Source: Coxiellaceae bacterium (GTDB lineage: Bacteria; Pseudomonadota; Gammaproteobacteria; Comchoanobacterales; Comchoanobacteraceae). Taken from it: a stretch of DNA of 64,000 nt. Below the pieces are notes generated by a model, which searched no databases, was not told the DNA's origin, and saw nothing but the letters and a program-made list of their open reading frames with translations. The stretch lies in assembly GCA_902603055.1 (NCBI GenBank), contig CACKTD010000001.1:186001-250000 (forward strand), in the 5' to 3' direction. Within the stretch, counting starts at the first letter, position 1. Each line of letters starts with the position of its first letter. A program made the translations under genes and the position numbers. This document shows positions 27,259-38,100 of this stretch, in pieces.

Positions 27259-28524
27259 TTAGAAACTATATTCTAAGTCAACTTTGTATGTATCAGTGTG
27301 CTGGCCTTGCATTAACGCACCAGCTGCATTTGAAAGAGCAACAAGTGAGCTTGGATAGTATGCTTCAGCTCTTACGTTAACGTTTTTAGCAAGTGGATAC
27401 TTGTAGTTAACAGTAACTGCATCAGCATGCTTATTTAACATTCCACTTTCGTACTGGAACTGCCATCCATAAGATCTAAAACCTATAGAATAACTAGTTC
27501 TACTAAAACCTGATTGATCAACATTTGGTGGCAATGTAGTTGGGTCCGTATACAATTGGCTATCAGCAGCAACTCTTTGATCAGTTATACCCGCACCAGT
27601 TGCCTGAACACCATTAGCTGCGTTTTGAGGGGATGTTGTAGTATTAACACCAACTGTAGTTAAATTACCTAAATCTCTTGAGCGATCCATGAAGTTATAA
27701 GTTCCGAATATTTCTGCACGAGATATGTTCTTGACTTTAACTTTTACTGATCCACCTACACCGAAGTAACCTGGTCTAGAACCCATAGTATTAAATGTGT
27801 TTGACTGTGCAGAGTAACCATCACCAGGCTGGGCTGTTACATCATTTGGCATCATGTTATAAGCAACACCTACGCTAGCCATGTCATTAGCATACTTAAG
27901 ACCTAATGCACCACTATACACAGAAATGTTGTTACCAACACCACCAGCAGCAGTATCAGCTGACGTTCCAGTTAACTGTAAGTCAAGACCTGCTTCGAAG
28001 TTCTTATATGTATAAGTACTTATTAAAGCACGTGGGATTCGGTGATTAGCTGGATAAGAAGCACCGTTAGATGTTCTATCACCACCTGATCCAAATCCGA
28101 TATCACTGTAGTTACCTACATATCTATAAGGAATAGATTCTACAGTACCCATTTGTGTGTCAAATGCACCGCTTTTGAATCCTAAAAAGAATAGATAGGT
28201 TGGTTCAGCACTAAACACGTTGTTAGTTTGAATCTCACCGGATGCAGGATTAAAACCTTGATCATACATCATATATACTACATTACCTTTACCAAGATGG
28301 GCATGCGATTTAAAGAACAAATCACTTTTGTTCTGTACGATCGTAAACCCTTCTTTATCATTATTTTCAGTGCCATTTTTTGGTTCTAACGCGTATTGAG
28401 CACCAACACGGATATTACCTCCAAAAGACATTCTGTTATGGCCGTCAACTTTCCAAGCTAGAGCTGGAGTTGCAGCAACGGCAGCTGATAACAGCAATGC
28501 CGAGTTAAGAAAATTTTTTTTCAC
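27259..28524 (-). CDS. Porin-like outer-membrane protein
   Basis: 421 residues from GTG 28524, with the same leader and signal peptide as the 25768 copy. Ends in YKVDLEYSF. Differs from its twin mainly in putative loops (GDRTSN in place of IITTNG near residue 150, and the stretch around 290-325). Preceded by a strong sigma70-type promoter at 28558-28585, suggesting this is the major expressed copy and probably an abundant surface protein. Confidence 0.9.
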   Translation of the reverse strand: MKKNFLNSALLLSAAVAATPALAWKVDGHNRMSFGGNIRVGAQYALEPKNGTENNDKEGFTIVQNKSDLFFKSHAHLGKGNVVYMMYDQGFNPASGEIQTNNVFSAEPTYLFFLGFKSGAFDTQMGTVESIPYRYVGNYSDIGFGSGGDRTSNGASYPANHRIPRALISTYTYKNFEAGLDLQLTGTSADTAAGGVGNNISVYSGALGLKYANDMASVGVAYNMMPNDVTAQPGDGYSAQSNTFNTMGSRPGYFGVGGSVKVKVKNISRAEIFGTYNFMDRSRDLGNLTTVGVNTTTSPQNAANGVQATGAGITDQRVAADSQLYTDPTTLPPNVDQSGFSRTSYSIGFRSYGWQFQYESGMLNKHADAVTVNYKYPLAKNVNVRAEAYYPSSLVALSNAAGALMQGQHTDTYKVDLEYSF

Positions 28525-28935
28525 AATAAGCTCCAATTAAATTTATCAATTATCCCTATCATACCTCATAAATTAATTGTTTCAAGCTATTTAATAATTT
28601 TTTTTAAAGTGAGTTTTTTTATTTTTTACGTCAATTAGATTGATAGATTTCCTCCTACTGTTTTAAGTCGTTGATTATCCACGTTGATTTTTTTTACTGT
28701 TGGGCTCAAACAGTTAATTGTTAATGATTTTTTAAATATAATGGCAAATGTCTCACGTTTTTTTCAATAATGGATGGTTTTTTTGCTAATTGTTTTGCTA
28801 TTAAAAATTTCAAAATAATTGATTTATTTATTTTATCTGATGGATTGAAAATACAATTAGAATGCCTTTTTTTAATGGTTAATAATGATAGGTAGTTTAT
28901 AAATAACTTGTGATTTTTAATACTTACACTTTATT
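28525..28935. other. AT-rich divergent intergenic region, 411 bp
   Basis: Separates the porin array from the DUF255 gene. Apart from the porin promoter it holds long A/T tracts (28600-28860) and no convincing ORF or RNA gene. The tracts may be curved DNA or UP-element-like, but this was not assessed. Confidence 0.6.
28558..28585 (-). promoter_or_regulatory. Strong sigma70-type promoter of porin at 27259
   Basis: Minus strand: TTGAAA (28585-28580), 16-bp spacer, TATGAT (28563-28558). Each hexamer is one base off consensus. Predicted start about 7 bp later leaves a leader of about 25-30 bases with GGAG before the GTG codon. Confidence 0.6.
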
Positions 28936-30819
28936 ATGAGGGGTATGAATTCTAAAATTAAACCCATCAGTCCCTATCTTAAAAATCACCTCAATGACCC
29001 TGTAAAATGGCGCATGTGGAGTAATGAAACATTTGAGGAAGCACGACAAAAGAAGCGTCCAATTTTCTTATCTGTTGGTTATGCAACATGTCATTGGTGT
29101 CATGTGATGTGGCGAGAAAGCTTTAGTGATCCAAAAGTTGCCGAAATTCTAAATCAAAACTTTATTCCTATTAAGGTAGATCGTGAGCTTCGACCTGATC
29201 TTGATAACTTATATATGCAGGCATTAGTAGGGTTAACGGGGCAAGGTGGTTGGCCGATGAGTTTATTTTTAACTAGCGATGGAAAACCATTCTATGGTGG
29301 AACATATTTTCCAAAACTGCCAACTGAAAATTTAATGGGCTTTATTGAGTTGCTTGGTCGTATTTGTGAGTTATGGCATCGCCATCCTCAGGATATTGAA
29401 AAGCTCGCTGGTGAAATTGAAGTAAAGCTTGCTACAATTGCTGATTTGAATGAGCCACATACATTCGATATTGAACATGAAATTGATTACAAATGGGGAG
29501 GCTTTAAAGGTAGTCCAAAATTCCCACAAATTAGCCTATGGCAAGGTGCATTTTTAAAAAGTGTGGTTGAGAATAATCAAGATCTCATGAATGTCAGTTT
29601 TTTAACTGCACATAGTTTATGCTTTAGTGGGATCTATGATCATTTAGCCGGTGGTATGTTCCGGTATGCTGTTGATGATGAGTGGCGTGTACCTCATTTT
29701 GAGAAAATGGGATATGATAATGCATTATTAATCGGTTTTTTGGCTAGTTTATGTCGTTATAAAAATGATCCTAGTCTCGCTTCCCGTTTAGAAAATACTG
29801 CACAATGGGCATTATCAACATTGATGGCTGAACCTGGGCTAATGATGTCAGCAGTTGATGCTGAAACAGAAGGTGTTGAGGGTGCATATTATCTATGGGA
29901 TACCGCAACACTCCAGGCGGTATTAGGTGATGACTTTGATGCTGCAAAAAAGTTTTTTAATTTAGATTTAAATCGTCCACTTCATCATTTAACAACACAT
30001 GATCAACGTGGTGAAACATTTGATATGAAGAGTGTTACACGCATTGATCAAAAGCTTTTAGAATACCGAGAAAAACGTCCTAAACCCATGGTTGATAGTA
30101 AGTTTTTGCTGGATTGGAATGCTTTATGGATTAATGCATTGCTTGAAACAGCATCCATTGTTGATCATACCTTTTGGTTAAACCAAGCCATGGCTTTAGA
30201 TTTACAATGTACTCAGCAATTTAAACTAGATTCTAAATATTATCATAGTATGTATGAAGGAGTGGCCTTTCAGCATGCATTTGTTGAAGATTTAGCAAAT
30301 TGGCTGTACGCGAAAATTAAGTTATATTTGGCAACTAATAAAAAAGATTACTGGACAGATGCTGAAGCCTTATTTACAGAAATTGATCGTTACTATGATC
30401 CTAAAAGATGCGTCTATTTGCAAAATCCAAAGGATGCATGTGATTTAATCATTAATCCTGTTGCATGGGATGATCATGCGATGCCTTCAGGTAACGGCAT
30501 GATGGCGCATAATCTGGTTTTATTATCATTCATTAGTTCTGATCCTAAATATTCAGAGCGTTGGCAAGCGCTTTTAGCGGCATTTAATCGTGAATACGGT
30601 GATTTAAGGCAATGTGGACAAATGTTACAGGCATTAATCTTATCTAAAAGTGGGTTGATCATTAAGGGCAACATGACTCAATGGCCTAAGGATTTAACTT
30701 GTATGCCAACATGGATAAGACACCATGAGCCTGAGATGACTAATATATCGTGTTGTAACCGATCAGCATGTTTAAGTGATATTGAAACATTTGAAGATTT
30801 AAGAAAGTTAGTGAATTAG
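28936..30819 (+). CDS. DUF255 thioredoxin-domain protein (YyaL/SPATA20 family)
   Basis: 627 residues. N-terminal thioredoxin-like domain with CHWCHVM (Cys52, Cys55), the family [10 protein letters not shown] and [25 protein letters not shown] motifs, followed by an alpha/alpha barrel resembling glycosidase-like folds ([29 protein letters not shown]). Biochemical role is not established for the family. Slightly shorter than typical members (about 680). Start 28936 or ATG 28945, neither with ideal ribosome spacing. Overlaps convergent lepA by 4 bp. Confidence 0.92.
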   Translation: MRGMNSKIKPISPYLKNHLNDPVKWRMWSNETFEEARQKKRPIFLSVGYATCHWCHVMWRESFSDPKVAEILNQNFIPIKVDRELRPDLDNLYMQALVGLTGQGGWPMSLFLTSDGKPFYGGTYFPKLPTENLMGFIELLGRICELWHRHPQDIEKLAGEIEVKLATIADLNEPHTFDIEHEIDYKWGGFKGSPKFPQISLWQGAFLKSVVENNQDLMNVSFLTAHSLCFSGIYDHLAGGMFRYAVDDEWRVPHFEKMGYDNALLIGFLASLCRYKNDPSLASRLENTAQWALSTLMAEPGLMMSAVDAETEGVEGAYYLWDTATLQAVLGDDFDAAKKFFNLDLNRPLHHLTTHDQRGETFDMKSVTRIDQKLLEYREKRPKPMVDSKFLLDWNALWINALLETASIVDHTFWLNQAMALDLQCTQQFKLDSKYYHSMYEGVAFQHAFVEDLANWLYAKIKLYLATNKKDYWTDAEALFTEIDRYYDPKRCVYLQNPKDACDLIINPVAWDDHAMPSGNGMMAHNLVLLSFISSDPKYSERWQALLAAFNREYGDLRQCGQMLQALILSKSGLIIKGNMTQWPKDLTCMPTWIRHHEPEMTNISCCNRSACLSDIETFEDLRKLVN

Positions 30820-32624
30820 TCTTTTTGATCAAACTTAAGCACAGCTAAGAAAGCCTCTTGAGGTATTGAAATTTTACCGAACTGCTTCATCCGCTTTTTA
30901 CCAGCCTTTTGTTTCTCAAGCAGTTTTCTTTTACGACTGACATCACCGCCGTAACATTTTGCCGTAACATTTTTCCGCATTGCGCTGACTGTTTCTCGAG
31001 CTATCACATGACCGCCAATCGCAGCTTGTATTGCAACTGCATACATTTGTTTCGGGATGAGGGTCTTTAGCTTTTCAGCTAAACTTCGCCCAAACCCATA
31101 CGCTCGGTCCTTGTGGATGATTGCAGCGAGTGCGTCTACTTTGTCCCCATTAATAAGTATATCTAAACGAACCATGGGAGAGGCATTATAATGTGAAAGA
31201 TGATAATCAAGTGAAGCATAGCCTCGGCTAATGGATTTAATGCGATCAAAAAAATCAAGTACAACCTCATTCATTGGAATTGCATAGGTCAATGCTACTT
31301 GATTTCCAACATATTGCATATTTTGTTGTCGACCACGTCGTTCTTCACACAATTTTATGATACCACCGAGATACTCTTGGGGTGTTAATATTTGTGTATT
31401 TGCAACAGGCTCTTCGATGGTTCGGATATGATTGGGTATTGGTAATGCGCTGGGACTATGTAATGTCATAACAGAGCCGTCTGTCTTGGTGACTCGGTAC
31501 TGTACCGTAGGGGCTGTCATTATAAGATCAATTTGATATTCTCGATCTAACCGTTCTCGAATGATTTCCATATGTAATAAACCCAGAAAACCACATCGAA
31601 AACCAAAACCTAAAGCGTCTGAGGATTCAGGTTCGAACTGCAATGACGAATCATTTAATGTGAGTTTCTCCAAGGCTTCTCTGAAGTCTTGATAATCATC
31701 AGTATTGGTAGGGAATAGTCCAGCATAAACTTGAGGTTTTGATTCAGTAAATCCACTCAAGGGTTCAGTTGCACAATGATGTGCTAGACTGATGGTGTCT
31801 CCAACGGGGGCACCTTTGATATTTTTAATGCCTGCAATCAGATACCCAACTTGACCAGGCATCAACTGATCAACACTCTCTCTTTTGGGTGTGAAGATTC
31901 CAATGTCATCTACCAAGTAGGACTTGCCTGAGGAGAGTATGACAATTTTATCTTTTTTGTTGATTTGGCCAGCAACAACACGAATCAATGATACAACCCC
32001 TAGATAATTATCAAACCATGAATCAACAATTAATGCTTGTAAAGGCGCATCTGGATCACCTTGGGGAGGAGGTATTTTATCAACAATTTCTTGTAATAGT
32101 GCTTCAACGCCAAGTCCTGATTTTGCACTGACTGATAATGCATGATCACCATCTAGGCCTATTATTTCAGTAATTTCTTGTTTAACCTTATCCGGATCAG
32201 CTTGAGGAAGGTCTACTTTATTTAAAACAGGTAATATCTCTAAGTCTTGTTCAATAGCGGTGTAACATACGGCAACGGTTTGCGCTTCAACACCTTGAGC
32301 TGCATCCACCACCAAAAGTGCACCTTCACATGCTGCTAATGAACGAGAAACCTCATAGGAAAAATCTACATGTCCTGGTGTATCAATAAAGTTTAATTGA
32401 TATGTTTGACCATCATCTGCTTTGAAGAATAATGAAACGCTTTGCGCTTTGATTGTTATTCCACGTTCTCTTTCAATATCCATGGAATCTAGAACTTGAT
32501 CTTGCATTTGACGATCCGATAGCCCACCACATAATTGTATGAATCGATCAGATAAGGTTGATTTACCGTGATCAATGTGAGCAATAATGGAAAAGTTGCG
32601 AATATTTTTTGTTGCTATCGGCAT
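30816..32624 (-). CDS. lepA: Elongation factor 4 (LepA)
   Basis: Ribosome-associated GTPase that influences translation initiation and back-translocation. G1 AHIDHGKST (residues 15-23), [13 protein letters not shown] switch [15 protein letters not shown], and the LepA-specific C-terminal domain ([23 protein letters not shown]) that contacts the ribosomal A site. 602 residues, normal. No lepB follows it here. Confidence 0.97.
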   Translation of the reverse strand: MPIATKNIRNFSIIAHIDHGKSTLSDRFIQLCGGLSDRQMQDQVLDSMDIERERGITIKAQSVSLFFKADDGQTYQLNFIDTPGHVDFSYEVSRSLAACEGALLVVDAAQGVEAQTVAVCYTAIEQDLEILPVLNKVDLPQADPDKVKQEITEIIGLDGDHALSVSAKSGLGVEALLQEIVDKIPPPQGDPDAPLQALIVDSWFDNYLGVVSLIRVVAGQINKKDKIVILSSGKSYLVDDIGIFTPKRESVDQLMPGQVGYLIAGIKNIKGAPVGDTISLAHHCATEPLSGFTESKPQVYAGLFPTNTDDYQDFREALEKLTLNDSSLQFEPESSDALGFGFRCGFLGLLHMEIIRERLDREYQIDLIMTAPTVQYRVTKTDGSVMTLHSPSALPIPNHIRTIEEPVANTQILTPQEYLGGIIKLCEERRGRQQNMQYVGNQVALTYAIPMNEVVLDFFDRIKSISRGYASLDYHLSHYNASPMVRLDILINGDKVDALAAIIHKDRAYGFGRSLAEKLKTLIPKQMYAVAIQAAIGGHVIARETVSAMRKNVTAKCYGGDVSRKRKLLEKQKAGKKRMKQFGKISIPQEAFLAVLKFDQKD

Positions 32625-32645
32625 ATGCCAATAGTATACGTAAGA

Positions 32646-34778
32646 TTATCTACGGATTCCAGCACTGGTTTCGCTTCCTTCCACTGGACGTCGTTTATCT
32701 GACGAAAAAGAAAGGAGCCCCCAATTTTGCAACTGAGACTCGATAAAGTGCTTTTGAACTGATTCAGGTAACAATTTAACTCGTGACAAATGCTCTTCAT
32801 CATCCATGGGTTTGGTTGCAGTGATAAGTTTGTCCATTTGACCTCGAATCAAACTCATTTGCTTTTGAAAGTTCATTTGAAACTGTGAATTTGCAAAATC
32901 AATTTCTTTAAACTCTTGGTCGGTTATGACACGTATGTTTTTTAGGAGTTCATTGTATAGCTCTATTGGAAATGCATTTCGATAGGCTTTGAGATGACTT
33001 TTTGCACGATGCATATAATTTTCAGCATAGGGTCTTAAATTAGTGGAATCCAATTGATTGCGATTCAACTCGTCAATTGCATCACTGATATCTACTGGAT
33101 AGGATATTAAGTAACTATTGAGTTGGTCATTCAGTCCTTCCAAAAAGTAATATAATGAAGCATTCTCTTCTCCATCCACTAAGTGATGCTCGAAATAATA
33201 CTTTAAGTCTTTTGTAAGTTGACCAATTTTTTCATCCAACATCTGTGATTGTTCTTTTTGCTGATTAATCGTGTCATGAATTTCATCACGCTCTGATGTC
33301 ATTGCGTCATAATCATTTTGAAGTTTTTCTAATTTTTTATTAGCATCCGTTAAACCTTGTTGTAGCGTTTGGTGCTCTTTGCGAATATCATCAATTTGAC
33401 CAATCTTCTGATTATATTGAGCTTGGACTCCGAATGCGTCTACAAGTGATTGACTTAAAATCACAATCTCAACATTAAGCCATAATTGCATTAAGCTTGG
33501 AAGTAATGCGTAGAGCATGACATAAACTAAGTTCGTCATTGCAAGGTGTATACCAAGCATTAAAAAAGAAAGATTAATAAATAAAATCAGAGCACTAAAT
33601 CCTAATAAAGAAAGATAATTACCATCTTCTTTTATCAGCCAATAGATCATGTGGGGAGGTAGGCCCAGTGTGAATATTTCTTTGGAACCATTTTCTTCGT
33701 TTGCATCTTTTGTTTTTGAGCCATGCACACTTTTTATCGAATTGGCTTGAATTCGACTAATTCGGGATGAGGTAGTACTGACTGACAATGCATCACCAAA
33801 ATCAGTTTCTTCAACACTATCAAGATCAATGTTTAGGTGTGTAGCAACATCTTTTTTGGAAATTTTTCGTTTACGGTAGCTTTCAACTTTTTGTTTAGCT
33901 TCTTTCAATTGTTCAAATTCACTTTTGATCGATTTAAGCTCTGTAATAATATCTGGGTATTGAATGTCTTTTTGACGTTTATAATATTTAGCATTCGTGG
34001 CATCACTTACTTGCTTCATCCGATTCATAACCAATGATCCTTGACGATGAAGTGTCTTTAGGGTTTGATCAATCAAATTGATTTTAGCCTCTGTTTGTTG
34101 AGCAAAATGAAGTACTTCTGAAAAAACAGTATTATATTGATTCAGGTTCTCCGTAATCATATCAAACGTATTATGCGGTATTGCAACGGCATTAGGTTGT
34201 TGAATCATACGCTGCATTAATGTATCAAAAGGCTTTTTCAAACGATGAATAATGGGGTTTTGATTTTGATCTAAAAAGGCTGTAAATGCGGATGCCATTG
34301 TCGTAACGTCTTGATTCAGTTCAATTTGCTTTACCAATCCTTCTTGAGTATCACGTATTTTTTTGGTCTCTACTGTAATTAGCGTCTCCAATTTGCCGGC
34401 TTGTTGTCGGCTAGTAACGGCTTCTTTTTTGGTTTGAGCATTTGCTGTTTCAAGCGTGGACCGTTCGTGATCGATACGATTTAGTTTTTTTTCAGCCTTC
34501 AACGCAGCATTGATTACTTTACTTGATTGGATGACATCATTCATTGCGGTTGCAAAAGATACTATTGGGACTGCAATTGCAATGGCTGTTAATACCATGA
34601 AATGTTGATGCAATAATAATCCTGTGATTGCTAATGCTGGAACTGCAATTAAAGCAAGGCCGATGATACTGTATAAAAATCCTCTGGAAATAGTTCCTTG
34701 TGAGGCAATCCAAGCCCAAAAGGGTATATGTAACGGCTGTGAATGTGTTTGATCATCTTGGCCTGGGAAGTAATTCAT
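32646..34778 (-). CDS. Hypothetical multi-pass coiled-coil membrane protein
   Basis: 710 residues, family not recognised. Two hydrophobic helices near the N-terminus (about 34-56 and 59-78), a long coiled coil (about 85-150, LKAEKKLNRIDHERSTLE), a second Lys/Glu-rich helical region (about 250-310), two or three membrane helices in the middle (about 385-440), a second coiled coil (about 455-520, KKLEKLQNDYDAMTSERDE) and a soluble basic tail. AGGA about 7 bp before ATG 34778 supports the start. The pattern of paired helices with long coiled coils resembles membrane-remodelling or inclusion-type proteins and could be an effector; equally an envelope structural protein. Confidence 0.75.
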   Translation of the reverse strand: MNYFPGQDDQTHSQPLHIPFWAWIASQGTISRGFLYSIIGLALIAVPALAITGLLLHQHFMVLTAIAIAVPIVSFATAMNDVIQSSKVINAALKAEKKLNRIDHERSTLETANAQTKKEAVTSRQQAGKLETLITVETKKIRDTQEGLVKQIELNQDVTTMASAFTAFLDQNQNPIIHRLKKPFDTLMQRMIQQPNAVAIPHNTFDMITENLNQYNTVFSEVLHFAQQTEAKINLIDQTLKTLHRQGSLVMNRMKQVSDATNAKYYKRQKDIQYPDIITELKSIKSEFEQLKEAKQKVESYRKRKISKKDVATHLNIDLDSVEETDFGDALSVSTTSSRISRIQANSIKSVHGSKTKDANEENGSKEIFTLGLPPHMIYWLIKEDGNYLSLLGFSALILFINLSFLMLGIHLAMTNLVYVMLYALLPSLMQLWLNVEIVILSQSLVDAFGVQAQYNQKIGQIDDIRKEHQTLQQGLTDANKKLEKLQNDYDAMTSERDEIHDTINQQKEQSQMLDEKIGQLTKDLKYYFEHHLVDGEENASLYYFLEGLNDQLNSYLISYPVDISDAIDELNRNQLDSTNLRPYAENYMHRAKSHLKAYRNAFPIELYNELLKNIRVITDQEFKEIDFANSQFQMNFQKQMSLIRGQMDKLITATKPMDDEEHLSRVKLLPESVQKHFIESQLQNWGLLSFSSDKRRPVEGSETSAGIRR

Positions 34779-34833
34779 GCTAACATCCTAAGTTAATACA
34801 GCTGAAATTATAGATGAAATTAGGCATTTTGAC

Positions 34834-36021
34834 ATGAAATCATTAAATTTAAACATACTGGAGCAATGCGTGGACTGCTATCCTAAAGGCGGTCTTGATG
34901 AAAAGTTAAAGCTTGATCGGCCATTGCGCATTAAATTAGGGGTTGATCCCACGCGTCCAGATATTCATTTGGGTCATACGGTTGTTTTACAACAACTCAA
35001 ACGATTTCAACAGATGGGGCATCATATTATCTTTCTAATCGGCGATTTTACTGCCATGATTGGAGACCCATCGGGTCGAGATGTTACGCGCCCATCGTTA
35101 AGTCCTGAGGTAGTCAAAGAAAATGCTGAAAGCTATATACAGCAAGTCACTAAGATTTTAGATCCCAAGAAACTAGAAATCCGGTATAACTCCGAGTGGC
35201 TTGGGAAGTTATCACCTCAAGAACTTATTCGATTAGCGAGTCTCCAAACAGTTGCCAGGATGTTGGAACGCGATGATTTCTCAAAACGATATAAATCAGG
35301 CCAATCCATTGCGATTCACGAATTTTTGTACCCATTACTACAAGGGTATGATTCTGTAGAGCTTAAAGCAGATGTCGAGTTAGGTGGCACGGATCAAACA
35401 TTTAACTTACTTATGGGGCGTGAATTACAGAAGGATTTTAATCAATCTCAACAGGTAGTATTAACCTTCCCACTTCTTGAGGGTTTAGATGGTGTTAAAA
35501 AGATGTCAAAATCTTATGACAATACCATTGGTATTCAAGATGATCCAAAAACTATGTTTGGTAAAGTAATGTCGATCAGTGACGAATTGATGTGGCGTTA
35601 CTACACATTAGTCACAGATTATAATAAAGAGCACATTGTAGCACTGCAAGCTGAAGCAGCCTCTGGAAAAAACCCTAGGGATATTAAATTACAACTAGGG
35701 CATTGGATTGTGCAACGTTTCCATAGTGAAGCGGAGGCCGATCAAGCAGTTGCTGATTTTATTAATCAGTTTAGTCAAAAACAGATTCCTGATGATCGTC
35801 CTGTAATCCAATTATCACCAGAGGATGCAGCGCAACCGATCATACAATTACTAAAAAAAGCAGGCTTGATTACGAGTACATCTGAAGGGTTACGCTTATT
35901 AAAGCAAGGTGCTATTAAAAAGGATGGTATTAAATTAACCGAGAATATTTTAATCGATGTGCCTAATTGCATCGTGACGGTTGGCAAGCGTCGAGTGGTT
36001 GAGTTTGAGTTAATTCAATAA
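34834..36021 (+). CDS. tyrS: Tyrosyl-tRNA synthetase
   Basis: Charges tRNA-Tyr. Class I signatures DIHLGHT (HIGH equivalent) and KKMSKSYDN; substrate-site region [25 protein letters not shown]-terminal S4 RNA-binding domain ([19 protein letters not shown]). 395 residues, matching the TyrRS subfamily with HLGH and KMSKS. Divergent from the coiled-coil protein gene with 55 bp between. Confidence 0.97.
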   Translation: MKSLNLNILEQCVDCYPKGGLDEKLKLDRPLRIKLGVDPTRPDIHLGHTVVLQQLKRFQQMGHHIIFLIGDFTAMIGDPSGRDVTRPSLSPEVVKENAESYIQQVTKILDPKKLEIRYNSEWLGKLSPQELIRLASLQTVARMLERDDFSKRYKSGQSIAIHEFLYPLLQGYDSVELKADVELGGTDQTFNLLMGRELQKDFNQSQQVVLTFPLLEGLDGVKKMSKSYDNTIGIQDDPKTMFGKVMSISDELMWRYYTLVTDYNKEHIVALQAEAASGKNPRDIKLQLGHWIVQRFHSEAEADQAVADFINQFSQKQIPDDRPVIQLSPEDAAQPIIQLLKKAGLITSTSEGLRLLKQGAIKKDGIKLTENILIDVPNCIVTVGKRRVVEFELIQ

Positions 36022-36077
36022 TTACGCTAGCTAAACCTTTAAAATACTGATAATATCAAGATTATTTTGAGGCTATT

Positions 36078-36602
36078 ATGAAACATGTATCTTCTGGCAA
36101 AAATGTACCAGATTCAATCAATGTGATCATTGAGATTCCTGCTAATAGCGCACCAGTAAAATATGAAGTGTGCAAAGATACTGGATTACTCGAGGTTGAT
36201 CGATTTTTAACAACCGCAATGCATTATCCATGTGATTATGGGTATGTCCCGAATACGCTGTGTGATGATGGTGATCCAATTGATGTGTGTGTCTTAGCAC
36301 CTTTCCCCATTATTTCAGGTGCAGTGGTTGCATGTCGTCCGTTAGGTGTATTAACCATGGAAGACGAAAAGGGCGGTGATGATAAATTATTAGCTGTACC
36401 GGATGCTAAAATTGCTCCAGAATATGCTCACTATACACACCTTAAAGATGTTCCCCAAATTATCTTAGATCGAATTGGACACTTTTTTGCTCATTATAAG
36501 GACCTAGAACCAAATAAATGGGCTAAGGTGAAAGAGTGGCATGATGTTGCAAAGGCTAAGAGTCTAATTACTGCAAGCATAAATGCCTACAAACCTGAAT
36601 GA
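36078..36602 (+). CDS. ppa: Inorganic pyrophosphatase
   Basis: Family I soluble pyrophosphatase, 174 residues. VIIEIPANSAPVKYE, HYPCDYGYVPNTLCDDGDPIDV (metal-binding Asp cluster) and the HFFAHYKDLEPNKW substrate loop are all present. GAGG about 6 bp before ATG. Overlaps tadA by 20 bp. Confidence 0.97.
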   Translation: MKHVSSGKNVPDSINVIIEIPANSAPVKYEVCKDTGLLEVDRFLTTAMHYPCDYGYVPNTLCDDGDPIDVCVLAPFPIISGAVVACRPLGVLTMEDEKGGDDKLLAVPDAKIAPEYAHYTHLKDVPQIILDRIGHFFAHYKDLEPNKWAKVKEWHDVAKAKSLITASINAYKPE

Positions 36603-37038
36603 TGAAAAATGGATGGCCCTGGCCATAGAGACCGCACGAAAGGCACATACTGAAGATGAGGTGCCAATTGGTGCTGTCATAATTCACGACCATCAGGTAT
36701 TGGGTGTAGGGTATAATCAGCCTATTTCATCACATGACCCCACAGCACATGCTGAAATCAATGCAATGCGTGCTGTAGGCTTAACTTTAGAAAATTACCG
36801 ATTAAATGATCTTACCCTGTATGTTACTTTAGAGCCTTGTGTGATGTGCTGGGCCGCAATGCATCACGCACGTATTAAGCGATGTGTGTATGGTGCTGCA
36901 GACTCCAAAGTTGGTGTCCATTCCAAGCAAGCGCTAAACCAAATTCAATTTAACCATTGTATTGAAGTGACAGCAGGTGTTTTACAACCAGAATGTGAAG
37001 CCATTTTGCGAGATTTTTTTACAAAAAAAAGGCATTAA
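36583..37038 (+). CDS. tadA: tRNA-specific adenosine deaminase
   Basis: Converts A34 to inosine in tRNA-Arg(ACG). Zinc ligands HAE (56-58) and PCVMC (Cys86, Cys89), with TLEPCVMCWAAMHHARI being the family signature. 151 residues. ATG 36583 lies within the end of ppa. Followed by a hairpin terminator. Confidence 0.95.
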   Translation: MPTNLNDEKWMALAIETARKAHTEDEVPIGAVIIHDHQVLGVGYNQPISSHDPTAHAEINAMRAVGLTLENYRLNDLTLYVTLEPCVMCWAAMHHARIKRCVYGAADSKVGVHSKQALNQIQFNHCIEVTAGVLQPECEAILRDFFTKKRH

Positions 37039-37063
37039 AAAAGCCCTTTAGAATAAGGGCTTT
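37037..37063. terminator. Bidirectional hairpin terminator between tadA and smpB
   Basis: AAAGCCCTT-TAGAAT-AAGGGCTTT, a 9-bp stem directly after the tadA stop. The A run on the left gives a better U-tract for minus-strand transcripts (smpB) than the short TTT on the right gives for tadA, so it can serve both convergent units. Confidence 0.75.
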
Positions 37064-37155
37064 CTAGGTTTCGCAACGGGTCAACGCTACGTATAATTTT
37101 AATCTAGCATTTGGGTTCAAAAAGTACAATAAGTTTTTTACATGAAAATTTATGG

Positions 37156-37629
37156 CTATGAATTTTCGTTACTTTTTTTAAATTCACGATCTTTTATGCG
37201 TTTCCATTCTTGTTCTTTCTTGGTGGCACGTTTGTCGTATAATTTTTTTCCTTTACTCAGAGCAATCTCAAGTTTTATTTTATTTTTCTTCCAGTAAAGC
37301 ATCAAAGGCACAATGGTAAAGCCTTTTTGATTGATTTGTCCTATGAGCTTATCTAATTCCTTTTGGTGTAAAAGCAGCTTTCTCGATCGTATGGGGTTAG
37401 CTTCAACATGGGTTGAGGTAGTGCTTGGAACACTAAAATGTGCATTCCATAAAAATGCTTCACCGTGTTTAATCACAACATAGCTTTCTTTGAGTTGCAC
37501 GGTGTTTTTCCGGGCAGATTTTACTTCCCAACCCATCAAAACAAGACCAGCCTCAAAAGTTTGGTAAATATGGTAGTCATGTTTTGCTTTACGATTATAC
37601 GTAATCACATTATCATTAGAACTTGTCAT
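37156..37629 (-). CDS. smpB: SsrA-binding protein SmpB
   Basis: Binds tmRNA and brings it to stalled ribosomes. Core: NRKAKHDYHIYQTFEAGLVLMGWEVKS, SYVVIKHGEAFLWNAH, KLYDKRATKKEQEWKRI, and a basic tail. ATG 37629 (157 aa) fits family length; the longer frame to 37644 is less likely. Divergent from ratA, 39 bp apart. No ssrA gene was recognised next to it. Confidence 0.95.
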   Translation of the reverse strand: MTSSNDNVITYNRKAKHDYHIYQTFEAGLVLMGWEVKSARKNTVQLKESYVVIKHGEAFLWNAHFSVPSTTSTHVEANPIRSRKLLLHQKELDKLIGQINQKGFTIVPLMLYWKKNKIKLEIALSKGKKLYDKRATKKEQEWKRIKDREFKKSNENS

Positions 37630-37668
37630 GAAACAATTATTCATAAGTTATTGGGAGTCGTCAACTAT

Positions 37669-38100
37669 ATGACGCACATTTTCAAAAAGGCACAGGTCAA
37701 ATATACACCAAAACAAATGTTTGATCTGGTTAATGACATTAATCGCTATCATGAATTTGTTGATTATTGCAGTAATAGTGGTGTCATTGCTGAATCAGAT
37801 GAATCTGTAGAGGGTTTTTTGGAGTTTAGTCTAGGGGTTGTCAGTCAACGCATTGTAACCCTTAATAGGATACAATCACCAGACTCGGTGGTAATGAACT
37901 TAAAAAAAGGACCGTTTAAAAAGCTATCAGGTCGATGGGAATTTGAAGCACTGTCTCAAGGCACATTAGTGTCACTTGAAATGGATTTTGAAATGGAAAT
38001 CGGAATCACTGCAACACTTTTAAAGCCGTTGTTTCAGATTACAGCAGAACGCTTAGTAACTACATTTGCCAAGCGGGCAGATTTCATTTATGGAAAATAA
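37669..38100 (+). CDS. ratA: RatA-type START-domain protein
   Basis: 143-residue polyketide-cyclase/START fold protein of the RatA/Coq10 family; E. coli RatA inhibits subunit association and Coq10 relatives bind ubiquinone. Pattern KYTPKQMFDLVNDINRYHEFVDYC, LKKGPFKKLSGRWEF and AERLVTTFAKRADFIYG. The true start is ATG 37669 with GGGAG upstream; a longer frame reaches into smpB. Standard smpB/ratA/rnfH/bamE neighbourhood. Confidence 0.9.
   Translation: MTHIFKKAQVKYTPKQMFDLVNDINRYHEFVDYCSNSGVIAESDESVEGFLEFSLGVVSQRIVTLNRIQSPDSVVMNLKKGPFKKLSGRWEFEALSQGTLVSLEMDFEMEIGITATLLKPLFQITAERLVTTFAKRADFIYGK

Larger units (their letters stand above)
25721..28524 (-). repeat. Tandem duplication of porin gene plus terminator
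   Basis: Two units (25721-27033 and 27212-28524) each contain a terminator, a 421-codon porin gene and the same ribosome site. A block of over 200 bp covering codons around 60-140 appears identical between copies (compare 26630-26840 with 28130-28330), while segments encoding putative external loops differ strongly. Upstream regions differ. Confidence 0.85.

Noticed and set aside
37065-37155. tmRNA (ssrA) next to smpB
   Set aside because: No acceptor/T-arm sequence or tag-peptide frame could be recognised.
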